Positions 11,720-23,091 of a stretch of 64,000 nucleotides of DNA are shown here, piece by piece. The position numbers and the translations under genes are program-made. Each line of letters starts with the position of its first letter. The first letter of the stretch is position 1. Location of the stretch: NCBI GenBank assembly GCA_963682175.1, contig OY821772.1, positions 14,996,743-15,060,742 on the forward strand, read 5' to 3'. The DNA comes from Triglochin maritima. Its lineage: Eukaryota; Streptophyta; Magnoliopsida; Alismatales; Juncaginaceae. The notes under the pieces were generated by a model. That model was not told the origin of the DNA, searched no databases, and saw nothing but the letters and a program-made list of their open reading frames with translations.

Positions 11720-12576
11720 CCCCACTACCACTCATTGGACTCATTCTCAGCCCATCGACACCCAACCCATCCATTTCCCAAATTCTGACATGAACCTCAC
11801 AATTGACCCCAAACTTGATTCTTTAGAACAAACTCTCCAAACGTTCATGGAAACCACTTAAAATTTATTGAAGTCCAACTTGAATTTCTTGCAAACTATG
11901 GAAATGCAAGTGAGTCAAATGACACAACAATTACGTGAGCGTGAGGAGGGTAACCTTTCTTGTCAACATGAGGATTTATCTTCTGATATCGAACCACATT
12001 ACATCCACAAATTCAAAGCACAATCCTTCCAAGTCAAACTCCTTGTCAGTCTGAGAGACTTGGGGTTTCAATTCACGATCACATGGTGGGGCATTCGATC
12101 CAAATTGAGAATAACATGGACCAACTTCATTTTGAGTCAGCATAGGATTGTGCCTTATCTTTTTGTCCTGTGGCCCTTGAGCCACATAATCTTATTGTTG
12201 TGCCTCTTAAGGACTCACATGTGGTGGAGCAAGAGCTCCCTAGTACCCTTAATCTCATACGACCAGATGAGAGTTTGCCTCTCACTATTGTTCCTGATCA
12301 ACTTGAAAATGATGGGACATCAAACAACTAAATTGCCAATGAGGGTATTGGGAGTTCCTTGGAGGATACCTTGGCTAAGAGACCCGCTTATTCTTCACCG
12401 GGTGAGTCGGACATGCATAACAAGGTTCTTGACCTCGTTCCGACCCACCAGCCTGTTGGTTGGAGAGTTTGGATTGACGATCATAACATCAGTACCGTAA
12501 CAGGAGAAACACTTCTTCCGTTGCACAATATTTCCCAAACTCATGAGAGGTTTGAGCTCTTTAAGTCCAATTCATG
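11720..12576 (+). pseudogene. B-type reduced gag fragment, plus strand
   Basis: Begins in mid-gag at L2, in sequence matching minus-strand 1120-1165. It contains the coiled-coil-like stretch (QVSQMTQQLREREEG) and then the tail: VLDLVPTHQP, GWRVWIDDHN, ETLLPLHNISQ and HERFELF, stopping at 12575. Frame changes and stops break the reading, but the last ~70 codons (12359-12576) are open and align residue by residue with the B tail at 480-310. Its 5' part is not in the window; the A/B block was probably inserted into this copy. Confidence 0.7.
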
Positions 12577-13675
12577 AACCTCTCCTTTCATCTTGTGCTC
12601 TTTGTGAGGGGGCCCACAAATGAGTATTTTGGCCCCATGTGGTGTCATGTTCCCATTGCAAGTGCATTGACCCACTTTTGAGGTTCTCATTTGATGTCTT
12701 TGACAAAAGAAGATGTGAACTTAATTTTGGACATATTATATTTCAAAAAAATAAAATAAAAGACTCCAAGAGTGAGCATTGATTGTTCTAGACCCCAACT
12801 CTTGTGTATTTTGGGCCCCATTTATTTCACGTATTTCTGTCCCTTCTTTAGTATCTCACAGGTTTTGAGGGAAATTCAGGTTTATGTCTATCAACATGAC
12901 CATGAAACCTTCCTTGTGCTTCATGTTGGTGAGATCTTTTCTTTTTCATGCATAAATTAATGTAGTACCGTGCTCACATTCATTGAGGACAATGCATGAA
13001 GTAAGAGTGGGGGGGGATGTTTTACGTGTGTACATAGTTGAGTCTTTCTCGTTTTGTTTTGTTTACTTTTGTTTGTATTGATAGGGTCATGTTAGTGTGC
13101 TGCATTTAATATCGATATATCTGCTTTCCATGATCCTTGGGTGACTTGCCTTCTTTTGCTTGCCTAGTGCTTTAATTTTTCACATTTCTTTCAAAATCTT
13201 CATGTGTTTGCGAAATAAAATGTTTTGTGGGTTTCGCGTGTGTTTAGCATGTGCAAAACCGTTGAGAGGCAAAGTAAAAAGAAAGCTCCCAAAATTGTCT
13301 TGAACTTGGTGCATTAGGATATCTAGTATACCAACTTCAGGCATCATCTAGTTATTAGGACGTACCCCGGTTTTCCCTCGGGGGGGGGGGGGGGGGGGGG
13401 GGGTAATCATAGGGTTTCAGTACTCAAACAAATAAAGAAGTCCACCCTGAACCTAGTGAGTTGAATAATTCGTGTCTGTTAATATAAGGAAGTTTATTCT
13501 CGTCAAGGACCCCTACACTCCTATTGTGAGACATTAAGTTTAGGGGTTTTGGTTCTTGTGTAAATAAGAAATAAGTGACTAGGTGTTCTCTCTTCTCTCA
13601 CGACTCCTATCGCTCGGGAAACTAGGTCTGAGGGGACTCTGTGCCTGGTGCTTTTGAGTCATCTAACATGATTTT
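12577..13675 (+). other. 3' noncoding block of plus-strand B-type fragment
   Basis: Matches the reverse complement of 3' blocks elsewhere (for example about 5030-5950). It carries the second PPT (GTGGGGGGGGATGTTTT, about 13007-13023) and a 24-base G run at 13380-13403. Homology ends near 13675 (after GAGTCATCTAAC) at a junction with truncated copia sequence. Confidence 0.65.
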
Positions 13676-13739
13676 TTCAATTGGAGATGGTAAACTAAAA
13701 GTAATTATATAGTCTAATAATTGAAAATATGAACTAAAT

Positions 13740-13751
13740 GCTCTAATACCA
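13740..13751 (-). other. Primer-binding site, tRNA-Met type (copia 2)
   Basis: The minus strand reads TGGTATTAGAGC, the plant copia initiator-Met PBS with one change, one base from the LTR end. Only about 65 bp of internal sequence remains before the junction at 13675. Confidence 0.75.
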
Positions 13752-13752
13752 T

Positions 13753-15924
13753 TGTAGGATCTCGTGTTCTTATGTATGTGTATATTTCAAAATTTTATAC
13801 TTGCATACAAGATCGATATTCATATTTTCATTGATTTCATGTACATTACTTTATGTCTATTCTAATATCATGCAAATCTACATATATTAAAGTAAACAAA
13901 GAAGAGAGGATCATACCCAAAGGATCTGTAAAACCTTTACAAAGATCCGGAGATGCGTTGCCCGTCAAATCGTGTCCCGATTCGCCTCTAAATGTTCACC
14001 AAACTCTAAACATGATTAGAGAGAAAGGAGCTAGCCAATCAATCTCTAAATCAAGTTTAGAATCTAGCTAATAAGCCCTCTAAAGCTCCATGATAGTAAA
14101 TCTCCAAAAGCTCTAACTAATTAAGAGAAATTCGGATGGATTAATGGAGAGATTAGGGAGAGAAAATTTTGCACTAACACTATGAATAAGTAGGTGAGAG
14201 GACTTATTTATAGCCTCCCAAATGACCCACATCATGAACTATTCTCCAGCCATGATCCCTCACATTTCTCTCCCTTAGACCAATCAAAATTTGCCACATA
14301 ATCATCCTCAAAACAATTTGACCACAATTGGATCTAATCCAACCCATGATCTACATAACTCTCTTAACAAATCTCGTAAAACCGTACCAAACAGTCGACC
14401 ACAATTAATCCACTGGTAGACTGATTGTCAATTAAACGTGGTTTTGGTTGTACCAGAAACCCTTCGGTGGACCCACCACACGCTCCCAAAGGTACTGCGA
14501 TATTTCGGTCGAACCAAACACATAAGCGGTCGACCGAATCTACACGAGATACAACTACTGGTCATTTTTGGTCGGACAGTGTCTCAAGTTTGTCGACCGA
14601 TTGCCATCAAGAAAAAATCACGGAAGTTCATGGTGGTTTTCGGTCGAACCACAACTTCACCGGTTGATTGTTTAATCCCAATTGATTTCCTGGAATACTT
14701 CGGTCGACCAACATGTCCTATCCAGTCGACCGTTTCTCACACGTAACAACTACTGTGGAATTTTGGTTGATCGATCTCTGAAAACGTTCGACCGTTTTGT
14801 CTGATTTTTGCCTTTATCAAAATTTTGATTTATTTCCAACAAAATTTGATTCTTGGGGGTTTTTGCAAATTTATATATTATGAAATATATTATCCTATGT
14901 AATATTAAACTATTACACCCCATAATACATACATCTTATATGAATTTATTCATGATTCTAATCATGTCAATTTTCATGACATATTGATTTTATTGATTCA
15001 CCACATGTGTCCCATTTCTTATGAAACCCGACACATCATATGAACTCAAAATCAAGCTTATTGTTTCCTAGTCTTGTGGTGTGACCTAAAGAAAGAGCCA
15101 AGCTAGATTGACAATGATTTTAAACACTTACTACCATAAACTATAAGCGGTTTCTAGCTACAAATTATAGCTACCCAATTATCATAGATGTCTTCTGCAA
15201 CTCAAACTAAACACAATCCATTTAGTGATATAAGTGCACCACTTGTGTCTATCCATTGCCTCATGATATTAAGAGTATTTACAAAGTAGAATTATGTCTC
15301 ATTTGTATTACATACTCATTTCTTGATCTCTTAAGCCAGTTATAAATATGTAACTTAACTCCAGTCACATTGTGCACATTATAACTTTGCTTTATCAAGG
15401 GGCCCACTAATATCATTACTCAATTAAGAGGGGCAATGATAATCTTTTGACTAACTACATTTTCCAGCATAAGTTATGTTCAACCAACTATTGTTTTTAT
15501 CACTATACACATTGATAGCTTTTGACAATAATTAAATTAAACACTTATTATGTGAAAAGATATAAGTCTCATATCGTAGGATTCAAGACAGTGAAAAAAT
15601 TAATGACACATAACATAATTCCATAATGTTTCACTTGCTAGGTCTATTCGATATATAAAAGCAATCATTTTCCTCTTTTTCATACTCGATGACCAACACG
15701 GCAATCTTATTGCGGTAATTAAGGTTCCATGTTAATTACCATGATTGTGAATAACTTTTGATTTATATAAACCATTATCTTTTAGAGCTCTACGGTTAAG
15801 GACCAAGGGCCTCTTCCTTAACTATTCCAAAAGACGAATACAAAATCAAGGAACAAAATGTTTGCACATTCAATTCATAATAATTGACATATAAAAGTAA
15901 AACTTTTACAACACATTCCTTTCA
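13753..15924 (-). repeat. Sirevirus-like copia LTR (copia 2), right edge uncertain
   Basis: The left edge (TGTAGGATC) is fixed by the PBS. The right edge at TTCA (15924) is my best guess and could lie elsewhere between about 15900 and 16250. The minus-strand TATA box (TATAAATAA) is at 14212-14204. About ten degenerate TCGGTCGACCGA palindromes lie upstream at about 14394-14800. The same motif fills the LTRs of copia element F, so the two are related. No gene is seen in this stretch. Confidence 0.6.
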
Positions 15925-16090
15925 AGCTCCCCCCCTATGGGATGAGTAATTTCCACCGCACACCCCCACTGGGACGGGTAAGTCCCCACTCGGGACAACT
16001 CATTCCCTACGTGGGAAGACCTAGAACCCTCAAGGAGGCTCAATCCCCTCGTGGGATAGCACAATCCTCTCTCGAGATGGTGACATAGAG
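15925..16090. repeat. Array of short hairpins, TCCC-loop-GGGA
   Basis: Successive inverted repeats about 25-30 bp apart: GTCCCCACTCGGGAC, TTCCCTACGTGGGAA, ATCCCCTCGTGGGAT, plus weaker flanking ones. Not coding. It could be part of an LTR. Confidence 0.55.
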
Positions 16091-16279
16091 CGACAATACA
16101 TTACAAAGAAAAATCGTATTCTACGCTATAAAACAAAACATTACATAAATATATTGCCTAACACTCAATTGCCTCCAAAAACTACTTCTTTTATATTAAT
16201 CTAAAAAAAAGTGCAGTATAACATAATTGATTGTCAATGCCAAAAAACCTAAACAAAAACATCCTCGACTATCTAGTCG

Positions 16280-16408
16280 AAACAACCCAGGTCGTTTCAC
16301 AAAACTACTTGGGTTGTAACACAAAACAACCTGGGTCGTTTGACGAGGTAAACTTTGGTCGTTTCAGGAAACACCTTGGGTCGGTTAACCAAACGACCTA
16401 GGATGTTT
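16280..16408. repeat. Array of AAACGACCCAGGTCGTTT-like palindromes
   Basis: Six imperfect 18-bp palindromes about 22 bp apart, for example AAACAACCCAGGTCGTTT (16280-16297), AAACAACCTGGGTCGTTT (16324-16341) and AAACGACCTAGGATGTTT (16391-16408). No protein or RNA gene is recognised. Confidence 0.6.
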
Positions 16409-18400
16409 TACAAAAGAACCTACGCAGTACTGGTGCATCACCACTCTTTTGGTGGAGTCCATTGGATTCCATAACATTCAAAAATCTTTCTGGGATTCTG
16501 CGCCTGCCCTACTTGGATTATCCTCGGAATAGACGCTGCCCCGTATTATGCCAAAATTTGATTGGATGAAGAATCGATGTTTCCTCGTATTATGTCGGAA
16601 TTTAAATAGACGAATCTCCCCATGTTTGGATGCATGGATTCAATTAATCCACTAATGTCTTGTCCCAACACGTTATTACAAAAATGCCATCATTCGTCAC
16701 GTTACCTCAAATACCGTTCTCGCCGAGTTGAAGAGGCAGGAAACCAACATGATTTTAAAACTCCTCCATCTTCCCCATTTCCTAAACAATCCCCCATGCT
16801 TTCACTACACCGGCATGAAGCCTCTTCGAATAAAGCCACCATAATGTTTCCGCGGGCTTTGGTCTATGCGCGAGCAATTTGGTACATCTGACTCGGGGGT
16901 CCCTAGTATTTTTATTTCCCGACTCCTCCAGACCCGATGATATTTCTTTGTTCCTTTCCCCTTTTGGTCTTTTTGTTTCCATTACTTGCATTTTGGTTTT
17001 TTTGGGACAACATTCCCTCCGTTGCACATTTTTTTTGTACGTGGAAACACTGGCCCGTCTCTTGAATAGTAAGCTCTCTCTAGCGGAGTTCCTTCTTGAA
17101 TCTGTCTTTAACCTTCACCTCTAGGTTAATGACCTAGAGTGACTTCGGACTTGGTTAGAGTGGCCAGAGGGGTAGGTCACTCTTGTGGGAGGCGACATAC
17201 ACACTTCCCCAGGTACACTGTGCATTACATCTGGTTTCTAAGATTGGCTTTAGAAATGCACTACAAAACATTTGTTTGTTTTATTGAACTCCAATTCAAA
17301 CAACCCTGGACAACTAGCCTGTGATGCCGCACCCGAACTTCTTTGAGGTCCGGTACGACAACTGTGGGGTTGTCTTCATGTAGGAGACTCCAACAACCTT
17401 GGGATTTCCTTCTGGTCGCAACCTGGGGACCCCAGGCCAACACGGTATGCAAGTGGACAAGGATGTAGGAGCTGCATTTAGGGAAGGAGTCAAGGAGCAC
17501 AACCTTTAATAATTATGGGCTTATGTTGTTGGCAGTTTTTTATTAAAAAATCCCTTTTTGGACAAATTTTATTGGGATTAATTACTAAAGGGTGTACAAT
17601 CTTTTTGATTGATGTTACTTTGTTTGAGTGGCCCTTGATGATCATTTTACGCCTCATGCACGCAGACTATATTGTTTTAAATAATGTAATTCGATTATAA
17701 AAAAAGTTTGGAATGCAAATTATTTAAATGTAAAATGTGTAAGAGTTTGAATTTGCTGGATAAATGTGTCGTCCATGATTTACTTAAGCAACACAAATCT
17801 TCTACCGTTATCTTTCTTAATTCTCATATTACCATTAACTTCAATTTTGAGTACTTCCTAATAGCAAAGAATTAATCGACAATTACGTTACTATTATGCT
17901 AATTATAGCAGTTCCGAATTCATGAATGTATAATTACTAATTAAATACAAGCAACGACCAACAAAAGCAACGTTTGTTGTTGTTTTTATGTCTTTTGGTT
18001 TGTTCGTACATGGGTTGAACTTTCATAAATTTTTTGAATTGAAATTGTAATTTATAAAAATATGGGTGTATGCAGAACCAGGCAAATGCCCCTACTATAG
18101 TCTGCCTTGTTGGTTGTCAACTCGTGATGAACATAGCCCTAGTTGTAGCCTCCCAAGTTGGCAGTCAGTCGAAGACTATGGCCAAATCGATGCCAATGAC
18201 AATTAGATGTGGACAATGTTTGTTAATTTATGTTGAACCTAAATTAGTACATTATAACAATTTTATCATTATACATGACTTTGCCTGTAATTTTGAATGG
18301 TTCCTCAACGTGAGGCATTTTCATTTTGGATGCTCGACAATTATGCATTGATGTTTTTGAAAGGGGGACTTTTGATAGGCCTTTTAACCTTGATGTTTTA
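16409..18400. other. Unassigned stretch, no gene recognised
   Basis: Short open frames only, none with a recognisable domain. A CTCTAGGT-TAATG-ACCTAGAG hairpin lies at about 17119-17139. 17510-18060 is AT-rich. It may be eroded repeat sequence. Confidence 0.4.
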
Positions 18401-18466
18401 ACATTGACGAGTTGGTCCCGTCCTGCGAGGAAAATGTCAGGATTCTGCCTCGCTTGGGATGCAGTT

Positions 18467-18590
18467 GTCCCGCTCGGGACGCAAGTGTCCCGCTCAGGAC
18501 GAGTCTGTCCGGCTCCGGACACAAGTGTCCCGTATGGGGACGATTCTGTCCCGCTGTCAAGCTCTGGATGGAAGTGTCCCACATAGGGAC
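18467..18590. repeat. 20-bp tandem hairpin array, GTCCCGCTCGGGAC
   Basis: Hairpins begin at 18467, 18487, 18507 and 18527, a strict 20-bp period with unit GTCCCGCTCGGGACGCAAGT. After a decayed unit comes GTCCCACATAGGGAC at 18576-18590. A TATA box follows about 110 bp downstream. Confidence 0.7.
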
Positions 18591-18702
18591 TAGACAACTT
18601 TATTTAACATTGCACAATGAATTTCAAACCAAATGGCAGACTCTTTCTTTAACTACAAATATTAATTATCCTTTGACTATTCCATTTTGTCTCGCCCACA
18701 AT

Positions 18703-18713
18703 TCTATATAAGG
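18703..18713 (+). promoter_or_regulatory. Orphan TATA box
   Basis: TCTATATAAGG, about 110 bp downstream of the 20-bp hairpin array. It has the same order (palindromes, then TATA) as the copia LTRs in this window, so this may be the U3/R of an unplaced LTR. No LTR edges were found. Confidence 0.4.
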
Positions 18714-18757
18714 AGTCATTGTTGGGCATGGCACCACAAACCGCCAACAAACCAAGT

Positions 18758-18819
18758 CATAATCAAACATTATGGTTAAAGGTTCTTACATAATCAAACA
18801 TTATGGTTAAAGGTTCTTA
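18758..18819. repeat. 31-bp perfect tandem duplication
   Basis: Two identical units, 18758-18788 and 18789-18819 (CATAATCAAACATTATGG...). The unit contains the inverted repeat CATAATCAAACATTATG. Confidence 0.85.
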
Positions 18820-19039
18820 CTTGTCTCCCGTCTTTGGTCCTTCCGTCATCCCCTTCTGCTTTTGTGGCCTACCAGCGACGAATTATTGGACAAGATGCAT
18901 GGTGGGCCCACCCAGGTTGTTCTTCAAGTGTAACCATGGTTTCGTGGGTTGATCGTCACATATTTGACCTCCAAATTTTCAACAATGTAGTTTATCTGAC
19001 CATCTTTTTTCATTATCTCATGTTTCAAGATTACACGTG
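18820..19039. other. Flanking sequence, no gene recognised
   Basis: No domain is seen in any frame. It holds a GC-rich inverted repeat ATGGTGGGCCCACC near 18899-18912. It may belong to the eroded 3' part of the adjacent LINE. Confidence 0.3.
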
Positions 19040-19563
19040 AAATGGTTGACAAAAACATGACAATCTTTCGGTGATATGATAGAAACTCCCATGTAGGTGT
19101 GAAAGTTTTGACGGGCAAACACAAATTTGTTGATGATTGAAGCTTGCATTTAAGTCAGAACTAGTCAACCAAAGGTGATACAAGATGATCAAATGTATTT
19201 GGAGTAGTCTCACCCAAGATAAGGATACCATCAGTAAACGCTAAAAGAGTGAATGTGATTTGGGTTATGGTTGATGTTCATGTTAGGCCTTTATACAGAC
19301 CAATTGCGGCATGGTGAAGCAATAGTTTAGAGATATTGGACGATGAACGTGAATAGAAATGACGAGAGTGGAAAGCCTTGTCGGAGCCCCTACGATGAGG
19401 TGAAGTGGCCATTGCGTTTGCCATTAAAGCGTACCAAGAATGATGTTGACGAGATACCTCCATAATTACAAAATTTGTTCGGATAGCCGCAAGACTTCCT
19501 AAAGGACAGCAGAAATTGCCAATCCACTCGATCAAAGGCTTTGGAGAGATCTAACATGAGAAC
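19040..19563 (-). pseudogene. LINE reverse-transcriptase fragment (C-terminal half of RT)
   Basis: The minus strand encodes VLMLDLSKAFDRVDW directly at the D LTR junction, then GLRQGFPLS, both core blocks of plant L1-type LINE RT. Further on HSFTDGILIL stands where the catalytic FADD block is expected, so the active site is lost. Frame changes and stops occur throughout. The N-terminal side of the same RT lies at 60910-61411, beyond the inserted gypsy elements. Confidence 0.75.
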
Positions 19564-21174
19564 TGATTAGTAGCATATTATACATTGCATTCATGTTATA
19601 TATCCTTTATTTTACCCCATATTTGTGCTATTTGAGTGTTTATTTGATGCAGGGCATAGGCAATAAAGAAGAGAAATGAAGAGAAAATGACCTAAATGCA
19701 AGAAGAATGGACTGATTTGGAAGGTTTCTGGACTCGTTGCAATGCCAAGAACTGGACCGAAAACATGGAGGGACCCAAGTGAAAACCTGGAGGGACCAAA
19801 GTGTAAAGAAATATAGTGTCACAAATGTCCATAACCTGAGGAGTAAATCAACAATTAAAATCAAATCAGATCGAGAGAATGGACTAGGGCTCAACCCCAC
19901 GTGCAAAACACCAAACTTAACCGACTAGCGAATTCGAGGTTGATCGGAGCCATTTGATCCGCTAGCAGAATTTTGGCTCAGTTTTAGCCTAAATTTTGGT
20001 GGCAAGTCGAGTTGTCGGGTCAGAGAAATATGCAACATCTAGATCTGAGTTACAGTTACACCCAGATCAATCCAATCCTCTAATCTTCTATAAATAGACT
20101 TGTAATGCCTCCTTTCTTCTCCTTCCTTCCTCTCCTCCTTAGGTTAGTTTCCTTTCTTATTTATTAGAGTAGGTTTTATTTCTTGTTTATTAGAGTAGGT
20201 TTTAGTTTCTTGATTAGTAGTGTAGTGGAGGAGAAGAGGAGCAACTTTGTAATCTTTGTTTTCTTAATCAAGTTATGTTTTTATGTTCTTCATGTTGTTC
20301 TCTCTCATTTGATGCAAATTTTGTTCACATGCTTTGGTTGACTTTAGTTTTATTTCTTTGCTTATGGGTTCTTTTGCTTTTGTTGTTTTCTTGATTATGG
20401 AGATGAGTAGAGAGTAGTCCATCCCTATTGGGGGTGGAGGGTGATGTGAAGTGTTGATGTGTTGTATTAGTGTGTGTTTAATCTAAATCTTGGAGCCTCA
20501 CATGAATCCCAAAGCCATTTTGTTGGGTTCCTCACTCTTTCCTTTGATGAGCTAATGATCTTAATTTATGCTTAGCACATGCTTTTGCTAGTGGGCCCAC
20601 TTTATAGGGAATGATGAGGTGAGGATAAGATTGGAGTGGCAAAGAGATAAGGATGGCATGTGGGAGCATGTGCTCTTGATGACCTTATCTTAATTAATGT
20701 CTTGTATGTTTTAATGATAATGTTACATTTTAATTCATGTGGATACAAAATTGGGTTTGGTCATTATGGATATCATGTTCTTTATGTCATTAAACATGTA
20801 ATAATGTGGTTGTCTTTGTCCTCATCTTGAGTAGTGTTCTGTATGTTTTAATAATGGTGATAAATCTTAATCCATGTAGAAACACACATTATGGAATGTA
20901 ATGCATGGCATGAGCAGTAAATATAACACACACACACACACGAATACACATCTACACATTTGCATTCATTCTCCACCTCCTATGTGATTCGTTTTTTATT
21001 AGTCTTTTTGTTTCGTGTTGCGTTTGTCATCTAGATTAGGTACCCTATTCTCCACTCCTTTTCCACTCGAGTATGGTAGTCACAACAACACTCACAACTC
21101 CTTGAGGTTCGACCCGTAATTTCCACGTCTTCACCGACGCCGTGCATTTGCGGTTATTATAACCAAATCAATTA
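19564..21174 (+). repeat. Gypsy LTR of element D (5' LTR)
   Basis: 1611 bp, from TGATTAGTAGC to ...AATCAATTA, followed after six bases by a PBS. The TATA box is at 20089-20096 (CTATAAATAGAC). An AC microsatellite lies at about 20928-20941. It defines a second gypsy LTR type also seen at 23092, 56580, 59136 (inverted) and 61412. Confidence 0.85.
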
Positions 21175-21180
21175 AATTTT

Positions 21181-21198
21181 TGGCGCCGTTGCTGGGGA
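21181..21198 (+). other. Primer-binding site, tRNA-Asp type (D)
   Basis: TGGCGCCGTTGCTGGGGA, one mismatch to the plant tRNA-Asp 3' end. Confidence 0.85.
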
Positions 21199-22335
21199 GT
21201 TGGTCATAGTTGTTGTTGTTTCCACCATTTCAGTGGATTTTCTTACATTTTCTTTTTAATTGTATTATTGGACAGGGTACGAAGTGGTCACGCCACTACA
21301 CTGTAGTAAAGGAGCATCCAGGAGAAGTTTGGGGACCAGAATCCCTAAACCATCCTCTAGTAGCAGATTTGCATCCGCCAGTTGCGGATTGGGTGTGGAG
21401 TTTGCATTTTCTATTTCTATGGTAGCTCCGTATTGCTATTTTTAGTTTATATTTATCACTTTCTACGTCATATATGCTCTATGTTGATGCCAGAAATTAA
21501 CTGATTTGAATATTCCCCTCTTTTAAGACAACTTGGACTGTAAAACTCAAAGCAAAAGAGTAGATGAATTCCATCTAGGTCATGCACCATACATAGGCCT
21601 TGCACGCATATTCTTCTTCCTTTGCTTTAATTCTTGTTGTCGTTTGTTGGTGTGAGGTACGACCCTTCTTGACTCATTCATGTATTAACTTGCATGCATT
21701 AGTTAGTAGGATCACATTTGAACAAAACTGTGGTGAGTGCTTGTTCGGTGTGTTTCTTGCTAGTTTAAGAAAAAATGATCTTAAGGGGCACCACCTATAG
21801 CCATCAAGATAAGGTGGGGGTTTTCATCACCCCTTCCTCCATTCATACAAAACACCTCTCAAAAAGACTAATTTTAAAACCATGTAGACATTGACCCCTA
21901 AACACCTCAGGCACATAAGGAGAGTGATCCGGTCGCCACCGTCATAGCTTGATCGATGTCTCCACTCTATCCATAGTAGGAGAGACGAGATCTCCGGATC
22001 TTGGCTCACTTGCTAGGTTTTCTGGTCATCCCTGTAGGGAGGTGAGGCGTGTTGAGGCCGCGTGACCATGTAGTTAGGCGTCGTGTAGCTGTAAGTACCT
22101 ATAGTGACCTTAGGCTGTTTGAGCCGTGTTTGCTAGATTAGGCCTCTACCGTCACCTTTACCCAGCTCTATGGAGTCTTCCCTTCTCATCTGAGTCATCT
22201 TCTTCTCACCTACTTCTATGTTCTAGTATCATCCCCTTTAAACTCTCTATAAGCATTTTGGGGTCAAGTCAATCACTTTTTGCGAGCATGGCCTGATGGT
22301 GGTGAGAGTGGTCGAATCGAGAGTATTATGTCGAG
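21199..22335 (+). other. D 5' leader, no gene seen
   Basis: Homologous in part to the leaders of A, B and C (for example CTTAAAACTCAAAGC... and the CTTATCTTGATGG/GATAAGGTGGGGG block near 21797-21822). Confidence 0.55.
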
Positions 22336-23091
22336 ATGGATGGTTACATGGGAGACCATACATTTTATTGTTGGGACCAGGACTAGTCTCCCTGGTATTA
22401 TGGACCCATGCATCTTAGGGTTCCTCAGACTAACACCCAACATGGTTGGGACAATCTTAATTGTGTGGCTGAGCAATTTTCAGATTGGGATAATATGTGA
22501 GAGGCACCGACTGCTAGACCACCATCTAGTTGTGTCGGATAATATGTTGGTCAATAAACAGAGACATTACAAGAAACTTTGGCTTCTTCCATGCGTGCGG
22601 TAGGGGATATGAGTGCACCGGTGACTCCAGTTGGCATGCCGTGTGACTCTTGCAGGTTGAGTGGTCATGTTATTGAGGAATGCCCTTATGTTCCCCCAGA
22701 GCCTGAGTATGAGTTCCCAAAATGCTCAAGGTGACCTTTACACATCCATGTACAACCGAAAAAGGATGGATTCATGAGGAGACAATGTTGATTCAATTTT
22801 TTATACATCATACCCACCATATTATTCTACTCCCAAATAACTATATCCCTACCAACCACCACCCATGACTACATGGACTAATTCTTAGCCTATGAACACC
22901 CAACCTACAAACTGTGACAATCAAATGTGAACTTCAATGTTGACCCCAAACTTGATTCCTTAGAACAAACCCACCAAATGTTCATGGAAACCACTCAAAA
23001 TATATTGAAGTTCAACTTGAATTCCTTGAAAACTATGGAAATGCAAGTGAGTGAGATGACACAATAATTAAGTGAACGTGAGGAGGGTGAC
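22336..23091 (+). pseudogene. B-type reduced gag of element D, truncated
   Basis: Starts ATGGATGGTTACATGGG, collinear with the B coding start at 1703 (minus). It carries a zinc-knuckle region CDSCRLSGHVIEEC near 22637-22678 and the coiled-coil-like repeat near 23040, and stops where the LTR of C begins. Several stops and indels are present. No capsid lies between start and knuckle, as in B. Confidence 0.7.

Noticed and set aside
1..13675. A simple inverted duplication linking the minus-strand B and the plus-strand B fragment
   Set aside because: The two copies differ at many sites and begin and end at different points. Insertion of the A/B block into a separate plus-strand copy is simpler.
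16280..16408. CRISPR array
   Set aside because: Units are imperfect palindromes about 22 bp apart without constant repeats and unique spacers, and the DNA is plant nuclear.
16622..17502. Short open frames as host genes
   Set aside because: All are under about 90 codons, overlap each other on both strands, and show no domain or codon pattern I can support.
18244..18711. Overlapping open frames on both strands around 18.3-18.7 kb
   Set aside because: They are generated by the 20-bp hairpin repeat, which reads open in several frames.
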